From Volucribacter amazonae (GTDB lineage Bacteria > Pseudomonadota > Gammaproteobacteria > Enterobacterales > Pasteurellaceae): a stretch of 64,000 nucleotides of DNA. The translations under genes were made by a program, and so were the position numbers. This document shows, in pieces, positions 1 through 7,832 of this stretch. The stretch lies in the NCBI RefSeq assembly GCF_029783845.1, contig NZ_LWID01000001.1, positions 620,001 to 684,000 of the forward strand, written 5' to 3'. Under the pieces are notes generated by a model, which was not told the origin of the DNA, ran no database searches, and saw only the letters and a list, made by a program, of their open reading frames with translations. The stretch's first letter is position 1. Every line of letters starts with the position of its first letter.

Positions 1-356
1 AACATTGCACGACCTAATGGACCTTTTGGCAACATACCTTTAACCGCAATTTCAATCACAGCTTCAGGACGGCGAGCGATCATTTCTTTAAATGTCGCTT
101 GTTTAATGCCACCTACATAGCCAGTGTGCCAGTAGTAAATTTTATCGCTTTGTTTGTTACCTGTTACAGCAACTTTATCCGCATTGATAACAATGATGTA
201 ATCACCTGTATCCACATGCGGCGTATATTCTGCTTTATGTTTACCACGAAGACGGCGAGCTAATTCAGTCGCTAAACGACCTAAAGTCTTACCTGTCGCA
301 TCAACTACATACCAGTCACGTTGTACAGTTTCTGGTTTTGCTACAAAAGTTTTCAT
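1..356 (-). CDS. rplM: 50S ribosomal protein L13, 3' end outside window
   Basis: About 118 N-terminal residues of L13, an early-assembling large-subunit protein, are visible. The reading begins MKTFVAKPETVQRDWYVVDA and continues through RLRGKHKAEYTPHVDTGDY, both typical of the family (about 142 residues in E. coli). The gene runs off the left edge, so roughly 24 C-terminal residues are missing. rpsI normally follows in the same operon and would lie outside the window. The ATG at 354-356 is the family start. A long untranslated leader precedes it. Confidence 0.97.
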   Translation of the reverse strand, partial: MKTFVAKPETVQRDWYVVDATGKTLGRLATELARRLRGKHKAEYTPHVDTGDYIIVINADKVAVTGNKQSDKIYYWHTGYVGGIKQATFKEMIARRPEAVIEIAVKGMLPKGPLGRAM

Positions 357-487
357 TAATTTAATACCAAAATAAAAATTGATTACCCAGTGTTTAATAT
401 TAAACACGCCTCTAATCTAAATCAGCACCCCTTCAAGTGTGATTTGGATAAAATATACAAGGTGGGAAAACCTATGTATCACAGGGT
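357..487 (-). promoter_or_regulatory. structured 5' leader of rplM
   Basis: About 130 bases separate the predicted transcription start from the rplM start codon. Read on the minus strand, the leader has two hairpins: AAATCACAC pairing with GTGCTGATTT around 418-444 (one bulge), and a perfect palindrome GTGTTTAATATTAAACAC at 390-407. In E. coli the rplM-rpsI operon is known to be autogenously controlled. A similar role here is inference from position and structure only. Confidence 0.45.
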
Positions 488-493
488 CGCAGA

Positions 494-522
494 ATTATAC
501 ACAAGTTTTAGCAGAAAAGCGA
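494..522 (-). promoter_or_regulatory. putative rplM promoter
   Basis: On the minus strand a consensus -10 TATAAT, preceded by TTGTG, lies at 494-499. The -35 region about 17 bases upstream is weak. Transcription would start near 487, giving the long leader noted for rplM. Confidence 0.5.
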
Positions 523-572
523 ATTTTTTATATATTCTAATCCATTAAAATAGCGTGATAATGATTTTTGAG

Positions 573-706
573 TAAAGTGCGGTGGATTTTGCGATTATTT
601 TCTCCGCCTTTGCTAGCAGGTTTCGCCGTTCAGAATACAGTGAATTACAATAATTGGGTAAATGCTCGGAAATATTGGAAAAATAATCGCAAAACTGACC
701 GCACTT
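573..706. repeat. long inverted repeat built on paired uptake signals
   Basis: The left arm (about 574-602) and right arm (about 678-706) are near-perfect inverted copies of about 29 bases. Each begins with the uptake signal AAGTGCGGT and continues into the same TTTTGCGATTATTTT tail. The loop is about 75 bases. It follows the yadH stop, so it may act as a terminator, but the loop is far longer than in ordinary uptake-signal terminators. Confidence 0.7.
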
Positions 707-736
707 CGCTCATTCAAACTAAGAATTAGCCTTTGT

Positions 737-1504
737 TTAGCTACGCAATCCTACTCCCCGACTAATTAAATAATAAGCCAAACTATATAACAGCAAAATA
801 AAGAGGCTTAACACCATAATGGCATAAGCTGGTGCAACATCACTAATCCCGAGAAAACCATAACGAAAACCGTTAATCATATAAATAATAGGATTAAATT
901 TAGATACCATTTGCCAAAATTCAGGTAATAGGGAAATAGAATAAAACACACCACCTAAATAGGTAAGGGGCGTTAAAACAAAGGTAGGAATAATGCTAAT
1001 ATCATCAAAAGAACGGGCAAACACCGCATTAATTAAGCCACCTAATGCAAACGTTGCGGTGGTCATCAATAAAGTTATGATAAGCATTGACCACGAATGA
1101 ATGGTTAAATCCACAAAACATAATGCCACAAGGGTAACTAACACACTGATACATAATCCCCTTGCCATACCGCCTACCACATAACCTAAAATAATAATAT
1201 GCGGTGAAACGGGGGAAATTAAAAGTTCTTCTACATTTTTCGCAAATTTAGTGCTGTAAAAAGATGATGCAACATTAGCAAATGAATTAGTTAATGAAGA
1301 CATCATAATCAACCCTGGCACAATAAATTGCATATAACTAAATCCCCCCATTTCGCCGATACGGCTTCCAATAAGTTGACCGAAAATCACAAAATAGAGG
1401 GTCATGGTAATCACTGGTGGTACTAACGTTTGTACCCAAATTCGCATAAAACGGCGAATTTCTTTATGTAAAATGGTATTAAATGCGATCCAAGCTAATT
1501 TCAT
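737..1504 (-). CDS. yadH: ABC-2 type exporter permease
   Basis: This 255-residue inner-membrane protein is the permease half of a type-2 ABC exporter. It has six hydrophobic segments and the ABC-2 pattern of a long first cytoplasmic stretch, then PGLIMMSSLTNSF and a C-terminal PLTYLGGVFYSI segment. It starts one base after the ATPase gene at 1506, so the two are co-transcribed. The pair lies divergent from can, the same neighbourhood as can-yadG-yadH in E. coli, which supports the assignment. The substrate is not known. Confidence 0.85.
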   Translation of the reverse strand: MKLAWIAFNTILHKEIRRFMRIWVQTLVPPVITMTLYFVIFGQLIGSRIGEMGGFSYMQFIVPGLIMMSSLTNSFANVASSFYSTKFAKNVEELLISPVSPHIIILGYVVGGMARGLCISVLVTLVALCFVDLTIHSWSMLIITLLMTTATFALGGLINAVFARSFDDISIIPTFVLTPLTYLGGVFYSISLLPEFWQMVSKFNPIIYMINGFRYGFLGISDVAPAYAIMVLSLFILLLYSLAYYLISRGVGLRS

Positions 1505-1505
1505 C

Positions 1506-2429
1506 TTATCTTTCCTCTGTGGACTTTGTTAATGCCATGGTTAAAAATAATTCCTCTAGGCGGTTGGCTTTATTTCGCATACTTAATACCTTGATGCCTT
1601 GTGCTGAAAATTGAGCAAATAAGCCATTTAATCCCTGCTCTCGCTTTACTTCCACTTCAATAGTATTGCTATCTAATTGTACAATGTTATAACCTTGAAT
1701 TTGTGGTAACGGTGTTTTTTCTGCGAGATCCAAAATAAAGGTTTCACTTTCTAATTTGGCTAACAGGGCTTTCATTGAGGTATCTACTACAATTTCGCCA
1801 TGCTGAATAATCCCGATATTACGGCATAACATTTCCGCTTCCTCAAGGTAATGCGTGGTTAAAATGATGGTCGTGCCATGCAAATTTAGCTCGCGCAAAA
1901 ATGTCCACATTGTGCGACGTAATTCAATATCCACCCCAGCGGTAGGTTCATCTAAAATCAATAATTTGGGGTTATGCATTAAAGCTCGAGCAATCATTAA
2001 ACGGCGTTTCATTCCGCCTGATAACCGCATGGCTTGTTGCTTACGCTTATCCCATAAATCTAATTTCTTTAGCCATTTTTCAGCACGCTGTAAAGCTTCC
2101 TCACGAGGAATACCATAATAACCCGCTTGATTAACCAAAATATCAATCACATTTTCAAATTGGTTAAAATTAAACTCTTGTGGAACAAGTCCGATATGTT
2201 TTTTGACATCAGCAAGGTTATGATCCAAATCATAACCGAATACCTTAACTTGCCCACTGGTTTTGTTGACCAAGGAACTGATAATACCGATTGTAGTGGA
2301 TTTCCCTGCACCATTATGCCCCAATAAGGCATAAAAATCGCCTGCTTGGACACTAAGGTTAATCCCATGCAAGGCTTGGAAACCATTTTTATATTGTTTG
2401 GTTAATTGTTTAATTTCTAGTGCTTTCAT
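1506..2429 (-). CDS. yadG: ABC exporter ATP-binding protein
   Basis: The 307-residue ATPase subunit pairs with the downstream permease. Visible motifs are Walker A GHNGAGKST (about residues 37-45), the signature LSGGMKRR (about 137-144), Walker B LLILDEP (about 156-162) and the H-loop TTHYLEEAE. A C-terminal extension of about 80 residues is typical of the CcmA/DrrA branch. The gene is transcribed away from can across an 84-base divergent promoter region. The length matches E. coli YadG (about 308). Confidence 0.88.
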   Translation of the reverse strand: MKALEIKQLTKQYKNGFQALHGINLSVQAGDFYALLGHNGAGKSTTIGIISSLVNKTSGQVKVFGYDLDHNLADVKKHIGLVPQEFNFNQFENVIDILVNQAGYYGIPREEALQRAEKWLKKLDLWDKRKQQAMRLSGGMKRRLMIARALMHNPKLLILDEPTAGVDIELRRTMWTFLRELNLHGTTIILTTHYLEEAEMLCRNIGIIQHGEIVVDTSMKALLAKLESETFILDLAEKTPLPQIQGYNIVQLDSNTIEVEVKREQGLNGLFAQFSAQGIKVLSMRNKANRLEELFLTMALTKSTEER

Positions 2430-2448
2430 GATCTATACGAAAATAGCG

Positions 2449-2477
2449 TTGTGATAATAAAAAATATTGCCTATACT
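2449..2477 (+). promoter_or_regulatory. putative can promoter
   Basis: A -35 TTGTGA at 2449-2454 and a -10 TATACT at 2472-2477 are separated by exactly 17 bases, 36 bases upstream of the can start. This is inferred from consensus match only. Confidence 0.5.
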
Positions 2478-2513
2478 TAATCGGCAAAAAATTATAGCAA
2501 ACACAGGTAAAAT

Positions 2514-3188
2514 ATGAAAAAAATTGACGCATTATTTGAAAATAACTACCGTTGGGCGATGCAAATGAAAGAGGAAAATTCCGATTATTTTGAACGCCTT
2601 GCCAATAAACAAAAACCCAATTATTTATGGATTGGTTGTTCAGATAGTCGTGTTCCTGCGGAAAAACTCACTAATCTTGGTCCGGGCGAGTTATTTGTGC
2701 ATCGCAATGTGGCTAATCAAGTAATTCATACGGATTTAAATTGTTTATCGGTAGTGCAATATGCCGTTGATGTACTCAATATTGAACATATTATTATTTG
2801 TGGGCATACCAATTGTGGCGGTATCCATGCTGCCATGGCAAATAAAGATTTAGGGCTAATCAATAACTGGTTATTACATATTCGTGATATTTGGTATAAA
2901 CATAGCCACCTGCTAGGAAAAGTCCCCTCAGAATATCGTGCTGATGTATTAACAAAAATTAATGTGGCTGAACAAGTTTATAACCTTGGAAGTTCTTCAA
3001 TTATTCAATCCGCTTGGCGTAATGGAAAAACCTTATCCTTGCATGGTTGGGTATATGATGTGAATGATGGTTTGTTAATGGATCAAGGAGTAAGTGCCAC
3101 TAGTCGAGAAAGTTTGGAAATTTCCTATCGCAATACCATTGCGAAATTAATGACAGATATTACCGCACTTTATCTGCAGCCTAGCTAG
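2514..3188 (+). CDS. can: beta-class carbonic anhydrase
   Basis: This cytoplasmic zinc enzyme interconverts CO2 and bicarbonate, supplying bicarbonate for carboxylation reactions such as acetyl-CoA carboxylase. Zinc ligands are visible as Cys42, Asp44, His98 and Cys101 in the motifs GCSDSR and CGHTNCGG. The residues Trp39, Arg64 and Tyr181 form the non-catalytic bicarbonate pocket of the Haemophilus influenzae enzyme. All three are present at the same numbers, so type II allosteric inhibition by bicarbonate is expected. The length of 224 is usual. A strong terminator follows. Confidence 0.97.
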   Translation: MKKIDALFENNYRWAMQMKEENSDYFERLANKQKPNYLWIGCSDSRVPAEKLTNLGPGELFVHRNVANQVIHTDLNCLSVVQYAVDVLNIEHIIICGHTNCGGIHAAMANKDLGLINNWLLHIRDIWYKHSHLLGKVPSEYRADVLTKINVAEQVYNLGSSSIIQSAWRNGKTLSLHGWVYDVNDGLLMDQGVSATSRESLEISYRNTIAKLMTDITALYLQPS

Positions 3189-3215
3189 TACTATAAATGA
3201 AATAGAAAAAATAAT

Positions 3216-3243
3216 AACCCGCACACAAAACGTGCGGTTTTTT
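3216..3243 (+). terminator. can terminator
   Basis: The stem CCGCAC/GTGCGG (3219-3224 with 3232-3237) is followed by six Ts. The GTGCGG arm is part of a degenerate uptake signal. Confidence 0.8.
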
Positions 3244-3396
3244 AAACTATTCTATAAAGAATTATTATTTCACATTCCTCTCAAAGAATACGTAAAAAGG
3301 GATACAATAATGCCATTGTTTATCCATTAAAGAAAGACAACGCATTATTCTTTGATACATTATCCTTTAATAAGATCCTCTTTTCTTAATTCCTTA

Positions 3397-3501
3397 TATA
3401 GTCGTTTTAATTTGCAATAAAATAAGGTGGCACGCCACAGACAGCAAAATAGTAGGGTAAGGTGTGCCAACTCTGCACTACTTAAAAGAGGGACAACTAT
3501 A
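3397..3501 (+). mobile_element. Correia-like palindromic element, diverged copy
   Basis: This 105-bp segment begins TATAGTCGTTTTAATTT and ends CAACTATA, with GGTGGCACGCC, ACAGACAGCA and GTGCCAACTCTG matching the internal layout of the family. The middle is diverged, so it is an old copy. Outside it, the rest of the 340-base gap between can and zapG (3244-3583) holds only terminators. Confidence 0.65.
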
Positions 3502-3518
3502 CATAAATTTTGTGAAAT

Positions 3519-3554
3519 AAAACCACCTTACTTTGGTTAAGCAAGGTAGTTTTC
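3519..3554. terminator. bidirectional terminator between can and zapG
   Basis: AAAACCACCTTAC at 3519-3531 pairs with GCAAGGTAGTTTT at 3541-3553. An A-run on the left and a T-run on the right allow termination in both directions. It lies just downstream of the zapG stop on the minus strand. Confidence 0.65.
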
Positions 3555-3583
3555 AATGCCAATCTAAATAGAGTAATTTTACT

Positions 3584-4030
3584 TTATTTCTCTGCTTTTA
3601 GAATACCTGATGATCCTTCGGAATAATCTTTTGGTGGATTATCTTTGTGATTTGCTAGGGAGGTCTCAGGGGTAATTACCTCTAATTCCGTTTTCTCATC
3701 TTGAGCATTTTCTGGCAGTAGATTTGGGGTAAATAAGGCTTTATTTTCAGTTTCTGGCATTAAGGTCGCAGAGGTTTTGGCAAAATGTTGATAGAGCTTT
3801 TGATAATCTTGTGCAAAATTTTTTAATAGTTCAGCACTTTCAGCAAAATGCTTTTCTAGCTCTTGTTGTTGGGTCGCAACTTGATTTTTTAATTGTTTTA
3901 ATTCCGTTTCAGTTTGTACCTGTTTTTTCACTGAACCTTTGGTAAAACGTAAGATCAAATAACCAAGAATGACACCAATGACTAAACCAATTAATGCCGT
4001 TTGCCACATTTCTGAAGTCCAACTTTGCAT
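3584..4030 (-). CDS. zapG: ZapG/YhcB cell-division membrane protein (DUF1043)
   Basis: This 148-residue protein has one N-terminal membrane segment (about residues 12-28, ALIGLVIGVILGYLILRF). A charged coiled coil follows (about 35-95) with the family core QELEKHFAESAELLKNFAQDY, then a low-complexity tail. The family (formerly YhcB) is anchored in the inner membrane and links division and envelope growth. The gene is monocistronic, with its own terminator and no linked partner. Confidence 0.82.
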   Translation of the reverse strand: MQSWTSEMWQTALIGLVIGVILGYLILRFTKGSVKKQVQTETELKQLKNQVATQQQELEKHFAESAELLKNFAQDYQKLYQHFAKTSATLMPETENKALFTPNLLPENAQDEKTELEVITPETSLANHKDNPPKDYSEGSSGILKAEK

Positions 4031-4198
4031 AAATTCACTCCTTTATTATTGTTAAATGGGTTGTTCAATTACCCATTAATCATATAGAGAAATCAAGTTT
4101 TTGTCTTGTATAATCTCAATATATTTTGCGTTATTTCACAAAAAATCATTATTTTCTCCATAATATTTATGCCGATAAGGTTGCAAGCAGATTTTGCA

Positions 4199-4227
4199 TT
4201 GATTTTTCTATGCACATTGCTTATAAT
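4199..4227 (+). promoter_or_regulatory. rplY promoter
   Basis: -35 TTGATT at 4199-4204, a 17-base spacer and consensus -10 TATAAT at 4222-4227 precede rplY by about 108 bases. Transcription would start near 4233-4235, exactly at the base of a hairpin. Confidence 0.7.
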
Positions 4228-4234
4228 CCACGCC

Positions 4235-4256
4235 CTCAACAATAAATATTGTTGAG
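4235..4256 (+). promoter_or_regulatory. hairpin at the 5' end of the rplY mRNA
   Basis: A ten-base-pair perfect stem CTCAACAATA/TATTGTTGAG with a two-base AA loop sits at the predicted transcription start, about 80 bases before the start codon. It could protect the 5' end or take part in L25 feedback control, which is reported for E. coli rplY. The function here is inferred. Confidence 0.5.
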
Positions 4257-4335
4257 ATAATTTGGGGAAATCGCTGGGTCGCCTGCGGTTTTTTATGAAA
4301 AAAGAGCCTAGCTCAATCGTTAAGAGAAAATTAAC

Positions 4336-4623
4336 ATGGCATTTAAATTTAACGCTGAAGTTCGTTCTACGCAAGGTAAGGGTGCGAGCCGCCGCCTGCG
4401 TCATAATGGTCAAATTCCTGCTATCGTATATGGTGGTAGTGAAGCACCAGTATCTATTATTTTAAATCACGATGATTTAAACAATGCACAAGTACATGAT
4501 TCTTTTTATTCTGAAGTCATTACCTTAGTGATTGATGGTAAAGAAGTGGCGGTTAAAGTTCAAGCAATGCAACGCCACCCATTCAAACCAAAATTAGTGC
4601 ATATTGACTTTAAACGTGTATAA
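4336..4623 (+). CDS. rplY: 50S ribosomal protein L25 (short form)
   Basis: This 95-residue protein binds 5S rRNA in the central protuberance. It starts MAFKFNAEVRSTQGKGASRR and carries the family block PAIVYGG and the C-terminal HPFKPKLVHIDFKRV. It is the single-domain form of gammaproteobacteria (94 residues in E. coli) without the CTC extension. It is a single-gene unit with its own promoter, 5' hairpin and terminator. Confidence 0.97.
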   Translation: MAFKFNAEVRSTQGKGASRRLRHNGQIPAIVYGGSEAPVSIILNHDDLNNAQVHDSFYSEVITLVIDGKEVAVKVQAMQRHPFKPKLVHIDFKRV

Positions 4624-4646
4624 AATCTTATCTTAGTAAAGATTGA

Positions 4647-4675
4647 CACCAATCCTCGTGATTGGTGCTTTTTTA
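4647..4675 (+). terminator. rplY terminator
   Basis: A perfect eight-base stem CACCAATC/GATTGGTG with loop CTCGT is followed by CTTTTTTA. Confidence 0.88.
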
Positions 4676-4701
4676 TCAGAATATCAATGTTGACAGGGTA
4701 A

Positions 4702-5502
4702 ATGATGACCACAAAAATAGCCTTAGGTATTGAATATAGCGGACAGCAATATTTTGGTTGGCAACGCCAGCAAAATGTTGATTCTGTACAAGCACGATTA
4801 GAACAAGCCTTGGGCTTGGTGGCAAATGAAAATATTCAGGTTTTTTGTGCTGGTAGGACGGATTCTGGTGTACATGCCACAGGGCAGGTAGTACATTTTG
4901 AAACCTCTGCAAATCGCCCTGAAAAGGCTTGGTGTTTTGGGGTTAATGCCCATTTACCTGATGATATTGCGGTAGTTTGGAGCAAGACGGTTAGCGAGGA
5001 TTTTCATGCCCGTTTTAGTGCCACAGCACGCCGTTATCGTTATATCATCTATAATCATAAATTACGTTCAGCTATTTTGCCCCATGGGGTTACTCATTAT
5101 CATCTTCCCCTTGATCATCATAAAATGCACCAAGCAGGACAATTTTTATTGGGCGAGCAAGATTTTTCTACCTTTCGTGCGGCACAATGTCAATCTAAGA
5201 CACCTTGGCGAAATGTTCACCATCTTCAAGTTACTCGGCAAGGGCATTATGTTATTGTGGATATTCAAGCCAATGCCTTTGTGCATCATATGGTACGCAA
5301 TATTGTAGGGAGTTTAATGGAGGTAGGCTGTGGTCATCGCCCAGTGGAATGGATTGCTGAAATTTTGGCGAAAAAAGACCGCACTTTAGCTGCCCCTACT
5401 GCAAAAGCTGCTGGTTTGTATTTAGTTCAAGTTAGTTATCCAAACCAATTTGCCTTGCCTCAAAAAGCCTTAGGACCGTTATTTTTGGCTGATAATTTAT
5501 AG
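4702..5502 (+). CDS. truA: tRNA pseudouridine(38-40) synthase
   Basis: TruA isomerises uridines 38-40 in the anticodon arm of many tRNAs. The catalytic aspartate lies in AGRTDSGVHA (Asp54 if the first ATG is used). RRYRYIIYN and FVHHMVRNIVGSLMEVG are also family blocks. The length is 266 or 265, depending on which of the two adjacent ATGs starts. The stop codon TAG is formed by the first bases of the Correia-like element at 5498, so the insertion defines the present C-terminus. Confidence 0.97.
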   Translation: MMTTKIALGIEYSGQQYFGWQRQQNVDSVQARLEQALGLVANENIQVFCAGRTDSGVHATGQVVHFETSANRPEKAWCFGVNAHLPDDIAVVWSKTVSEDFHARFSATARRYRYIIYNHKLRSAILPHGVTHYHLPLDHHKMHQAGQFLLGEQDFSTFRAAQCQSKTPWRNVHHLQVTRQGHYVIVDIQANAFVHHMVRNIVGSLMEVGCGHRPVEWIAEILAKKDRTLAAPTAKAAGLYLVQVSYPNQFALPQKALGPLFLADNL

Positions 5503-5556
5503 ATTTAGAATAAGACAAGGCGCACTAACGCCGTATTTTAAAGTAGGGCGACTATA
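5498..5556 (+). mobile_element. Correia-like element, internally deleted (59 bp)
   Basis: This short form keeps both ends (TATAGATTTAGAATAAGACAAGG at the left, TTTAAAGTAGGGCGACTATA at the right) and the central AACGCCGTAT but lacks the long central palindrome. It is wedged between two convergent genes. The terminal TATAG at each end gives the TAG stop of truA (5500-5502) and of the TlpA-like gene (5552-5554 on the other strand). Confidence 0.8.
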
Positions 5557-6028
5557 ATAATTGGGTAATCTCTTGAATAGGAATAAGCCCTTCATATTTT
5601 GCGAGGATTTTCCCTTGTTGAATAATAAAAGAGGTTGGCGTGCCTATTACTTGGTAACGTTCCGCACTAATATTTAATTGGTCTTTGCCCACAGGGATTG
5701 TGAGTTGGTATTTTTGCACAGCTTGGGCGGTATTGGCTTTTTCACCATCAATATTAATTGCCAAGATTTGGAGCTTTTCAGGGTATTGTTGTTGTAATTT
5801 GCTAAATTGTTGTAACTCAGCTAAACAGACACCGCAACTTTCTGACCAAAAAGTGAGTAAGGTAATTGCTTGATGATTGGGTAAGTTAACAGGATTACCT
5901 GCTAAGTCAAAAGCCGCTAAAGTAGGGGCTTCTTCTCCGATTCTGGCGGTTTCTTCTTTGCAAGAAATAAGCAAAAAAACGACCGCACTTAATAATAAAA
6001 TAGTTATGATTTGTTGTCGCATAATCAA
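5552..6028 (-). CDS. TlpA-like thioredoxin lipoprotein of the iron-uptake operon
   Basis: This 158-residue protein has a signal peptide ending in lipobox LISC (Cys23) and a thioredoxin-fold domain with redox pair Cys65-Gly-Val-Cys68. The cis-proline motif GTPTSF is present. It is the last gene of the FetMP/P19 operon and overlaps the ATPase gene by four bases (ATGA). Campylobacter p19 operons also end in thioredoxin-like genes. A role in keeping iron or partner cysteines reduced outside the membrane is inference. Its stop codon comes from the neighbouring Correia-like element. Confidence 0.8.
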   Translation of the reverse strand: MIMRQQIITILLLSAVVFLLISCKEETARIGEEAPTLAAFDLAGNPVNLPNHQAITLLTFWSESCGVCLAELQQFSKLQQQYPEKLQILAINIDGEKANTAQAVQKYQLTIPVGKDQLNISAERYQVIGTPTSFIIQQGKILAKYEGLIPIQEITQLL

Positions 6029-6693
6029 TTTCTCTCTTCTCGTAAAAAACGGCCATGCTGTAAATAAATCGTACGATTAGCTAATAAACTTAATTCTGGA
6101 TTATGGGTAACCATAACGATAGTATGCCCTTGTTGATGAAGTTGAGTAAGTAAGGATAACACTTGTTTTTCATTATTTTCATCAAGATTCCCCGTAGGTT
6201 CATCAGCAAAGATCACTGGCGGACGATTAACTAAAGCTCGAGCAATACAAACTCGTTGCTGTTCCCCACCTGAAAGTTGGCTAGGTAAATGATTGATACG
6301 GTGGGATAACCCTACTTGTGCTAGCACTTGTTTTGCACTTTTTTCATCAGTTACGCTATGATAATGTTGAGCTAACATAATATTTTCTAGAGCGGTAAGA
6401 TAAGGAATAAGATGAAATTGTTGAAAAATAAGCCCTATTTTTTCTGCTCGGAAACGCTGGCGTCCTTCTTCATTTAATTGTGCCATATTAATGCCATCAA
6501 AAAATATTTTTCCACTGCTTAAGGTATCCAATCCTGTCAGTAAATTCATTAAGGTAGTTTTACCTGAACCCGATGCCCCCATAATGGCAACAAATTCCCC
6601 TGTTAAAATATGGATATTAATGTCTTCTAATGCATTAATTGTTCCAAATGTTTTATAGAGGTGCTGAGTTTCAATAATTTTGTTATTTGTCAT
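6025..6693 (-). CDS. ABC ATPase of the FetMP-type iron system
   Basis: This 222-residue ATPase is of the LolD/MacB type. Walker A is GASGSGKT (about residues 39-46), the signature LSGGEQQR, Walker B VIFADEP and the H-loop VTHNPE. It is preceded by two FtsX-fold permeases, matching the gene order of the Campylobacter p19 operon (Cj1661-1663) and Yersinia fetA-F. Such systems are thought to energise mechanotransmission across the envelope rather than classic import. That role is known of the fold and not shown here. Confidence 0.85.
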   Translation of the reverse strand: MTNNKIIETQHLYKTFGTINALEDINIHILTGEFVAIMGASGSGKTTLMNLLTGLDTLSSGKIFFDGINMAQLNEEGRQRFRAEKIGLIFQQFHLIPYLTALENIMLAQHYHSVTDEKSAKQVLAQVGLSHRINHLPSQLSGGEQQRVCIARALVNRPPVIFADEPTGNLDENNEKQVLSLLTQLHQQGHTIVMVTHNPELSLLANRTIYLQHGRFLREERN

Positions 6694-6695
6694 CT

Positions 6696-7832
6696 TTATT
6701 CTCCTTTTAATAACGTTGCCATTTGTACGTTTAATGCTCGTTTAGCGGGTATGATTGTTGCAGTAAAGGCAACGAATAAAGATAAAATAAACGTAAGTGG
6801 GATAACAGGCAGGCGAAGATCTATATAAGATTTAAAGACCGCAAGCCCTAATAGTTGTGCCAGTAAATAGCCTATAATTAAACCTGTTAAAGTGGCAATA
6901 CTACAAATAAACAGGATTTCGCAGCTAATTTGTAAGATAATGTCTTGTTTTTTTGCCCCTAAGGCTTTTTGTAGGGCAAATTCTTTACTGCGTTCGCTAA
7001 TCATTGCAATTAATGTGGTATTGACACAAAGGCTAGCTAACACAAGGATCACTAAGCAGATTAACCCCATTAATCCTTTGATTTTATTTAAAATTTGTCC
7101 CTCTGCCACAGAAACTTTGCGGATTAAATGTACATCTAATTGGGGATATTGTTGTTGTAATTGTTGAGCAAATAATTCCGCTTGTCCTTGCTGATTATTG
7201 ACACTCAATAAAGCATTATTTGCCAGTCCCTCTTTATCTAACCAATCTTGGGCAAAAGTGAGGTTTACAATAAGCATATTATCTGTTGCGTCCCCAGCTT
7301 CAACAATGGCTTTAATGTTGAATTGTTTTCTTTCTATTGCATTTTTTATTAGGGTTATTTTATCGCCTACTTTGACTTGTAAACGATTGGCAAGGCTCTT
7401 GCCAATCATTGCATTACGATCGTCAAAATTAACGCCGATAGGATTACCTTCAATCTGCCAATAAGGAGCAAGGTTTTTCATTTCTTCAAACCATACCCCC
7501 ATAATGACAATTTTTTCTAATTCACTGCGAATAACGCCATAAAGATAGGGGCTAGCTGCATTAATTAAGCCTGTTGGCGCTTGCTGTAAAATATGATTAA
7601 TTTGTTGTTCTGGTAATAAATTACCTTGTTTCGCAGCAATATAAAAGTTTGCCCCAAATGTGCGTAATTCTTGGCTCATTTTACGGTTGATGTCAAAGTA
7701 AATGGCTGCCATTGCGGTTACAATACTCGCCCCTACGGTTAGGGCAGTAAAAATAATAAAGACCCTTGATAGCCGTAAGCGTAATGATTGCAAAATAATA
7801 CGCCAAAACATTGATGTTGGTTTAGCGACCAT
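6696..7832 (-). CDS. FtsX/MacB-type permease (second)
   Basis: This 378-residue membrane protein has one N-terminal transmembrane helix, a periplasmic MacB-like core domain (about residues 45-240) and three C-terminal helices. The cytoplasmic motif SERSKEFALQKALGAKKQDI is a hallmark of the FtsX permease domain. It overlaps the preceding permease gene by 11 bases and lies two bases from the ATPase gene, so all three are translationally coupled. It is likely one half of a heterodimeric transporter. Confidence 0.82.
   Translation of the reverse strand: MVAKPTSMFWRIILQSLRLRLSRVFIIFTALTVGASIVTAMAAIYFDINRKMSQELRTFGANFYIAAKQGNLLPEQQINHILQQAPTGLINAASPYLYGVIRSELEKIVIMGVWFEEMKNLAPYWQIEGNPIGVNFDDRNAMIGKSLANRLQVKVGDKITLIKNAIERKQFNIKAIVEAGDATDNMLIVNLTFAQDWLDKEGLANNALLSVNNQQGQAELFAQQLQQQYPQLDVHLIRKVSVAEGQILNKIKGLMGLICLVILVLASLCVNTTLIAMISERSKEFALQKALGAKKQDIILQISCEILFICSIATLTGLIIGYLLAQLLGLAVFKSYIDLRLPVIPLTFILSLFVAFTATIIPAKRALNVQMATLLKGE

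Noticed and set aside
357..490. rplM leader as a metabolite riboswitch
   Set aside because: The two simple hairpins match no riboswitch class I know; ribosomal-protein autoregulation is simpler.
4093..4413. 106-codon minus-strand frame
   Set aside because: It covers the rplY promoter, leader and the start of rplY on the opposite strand and has no recognisable protein features.
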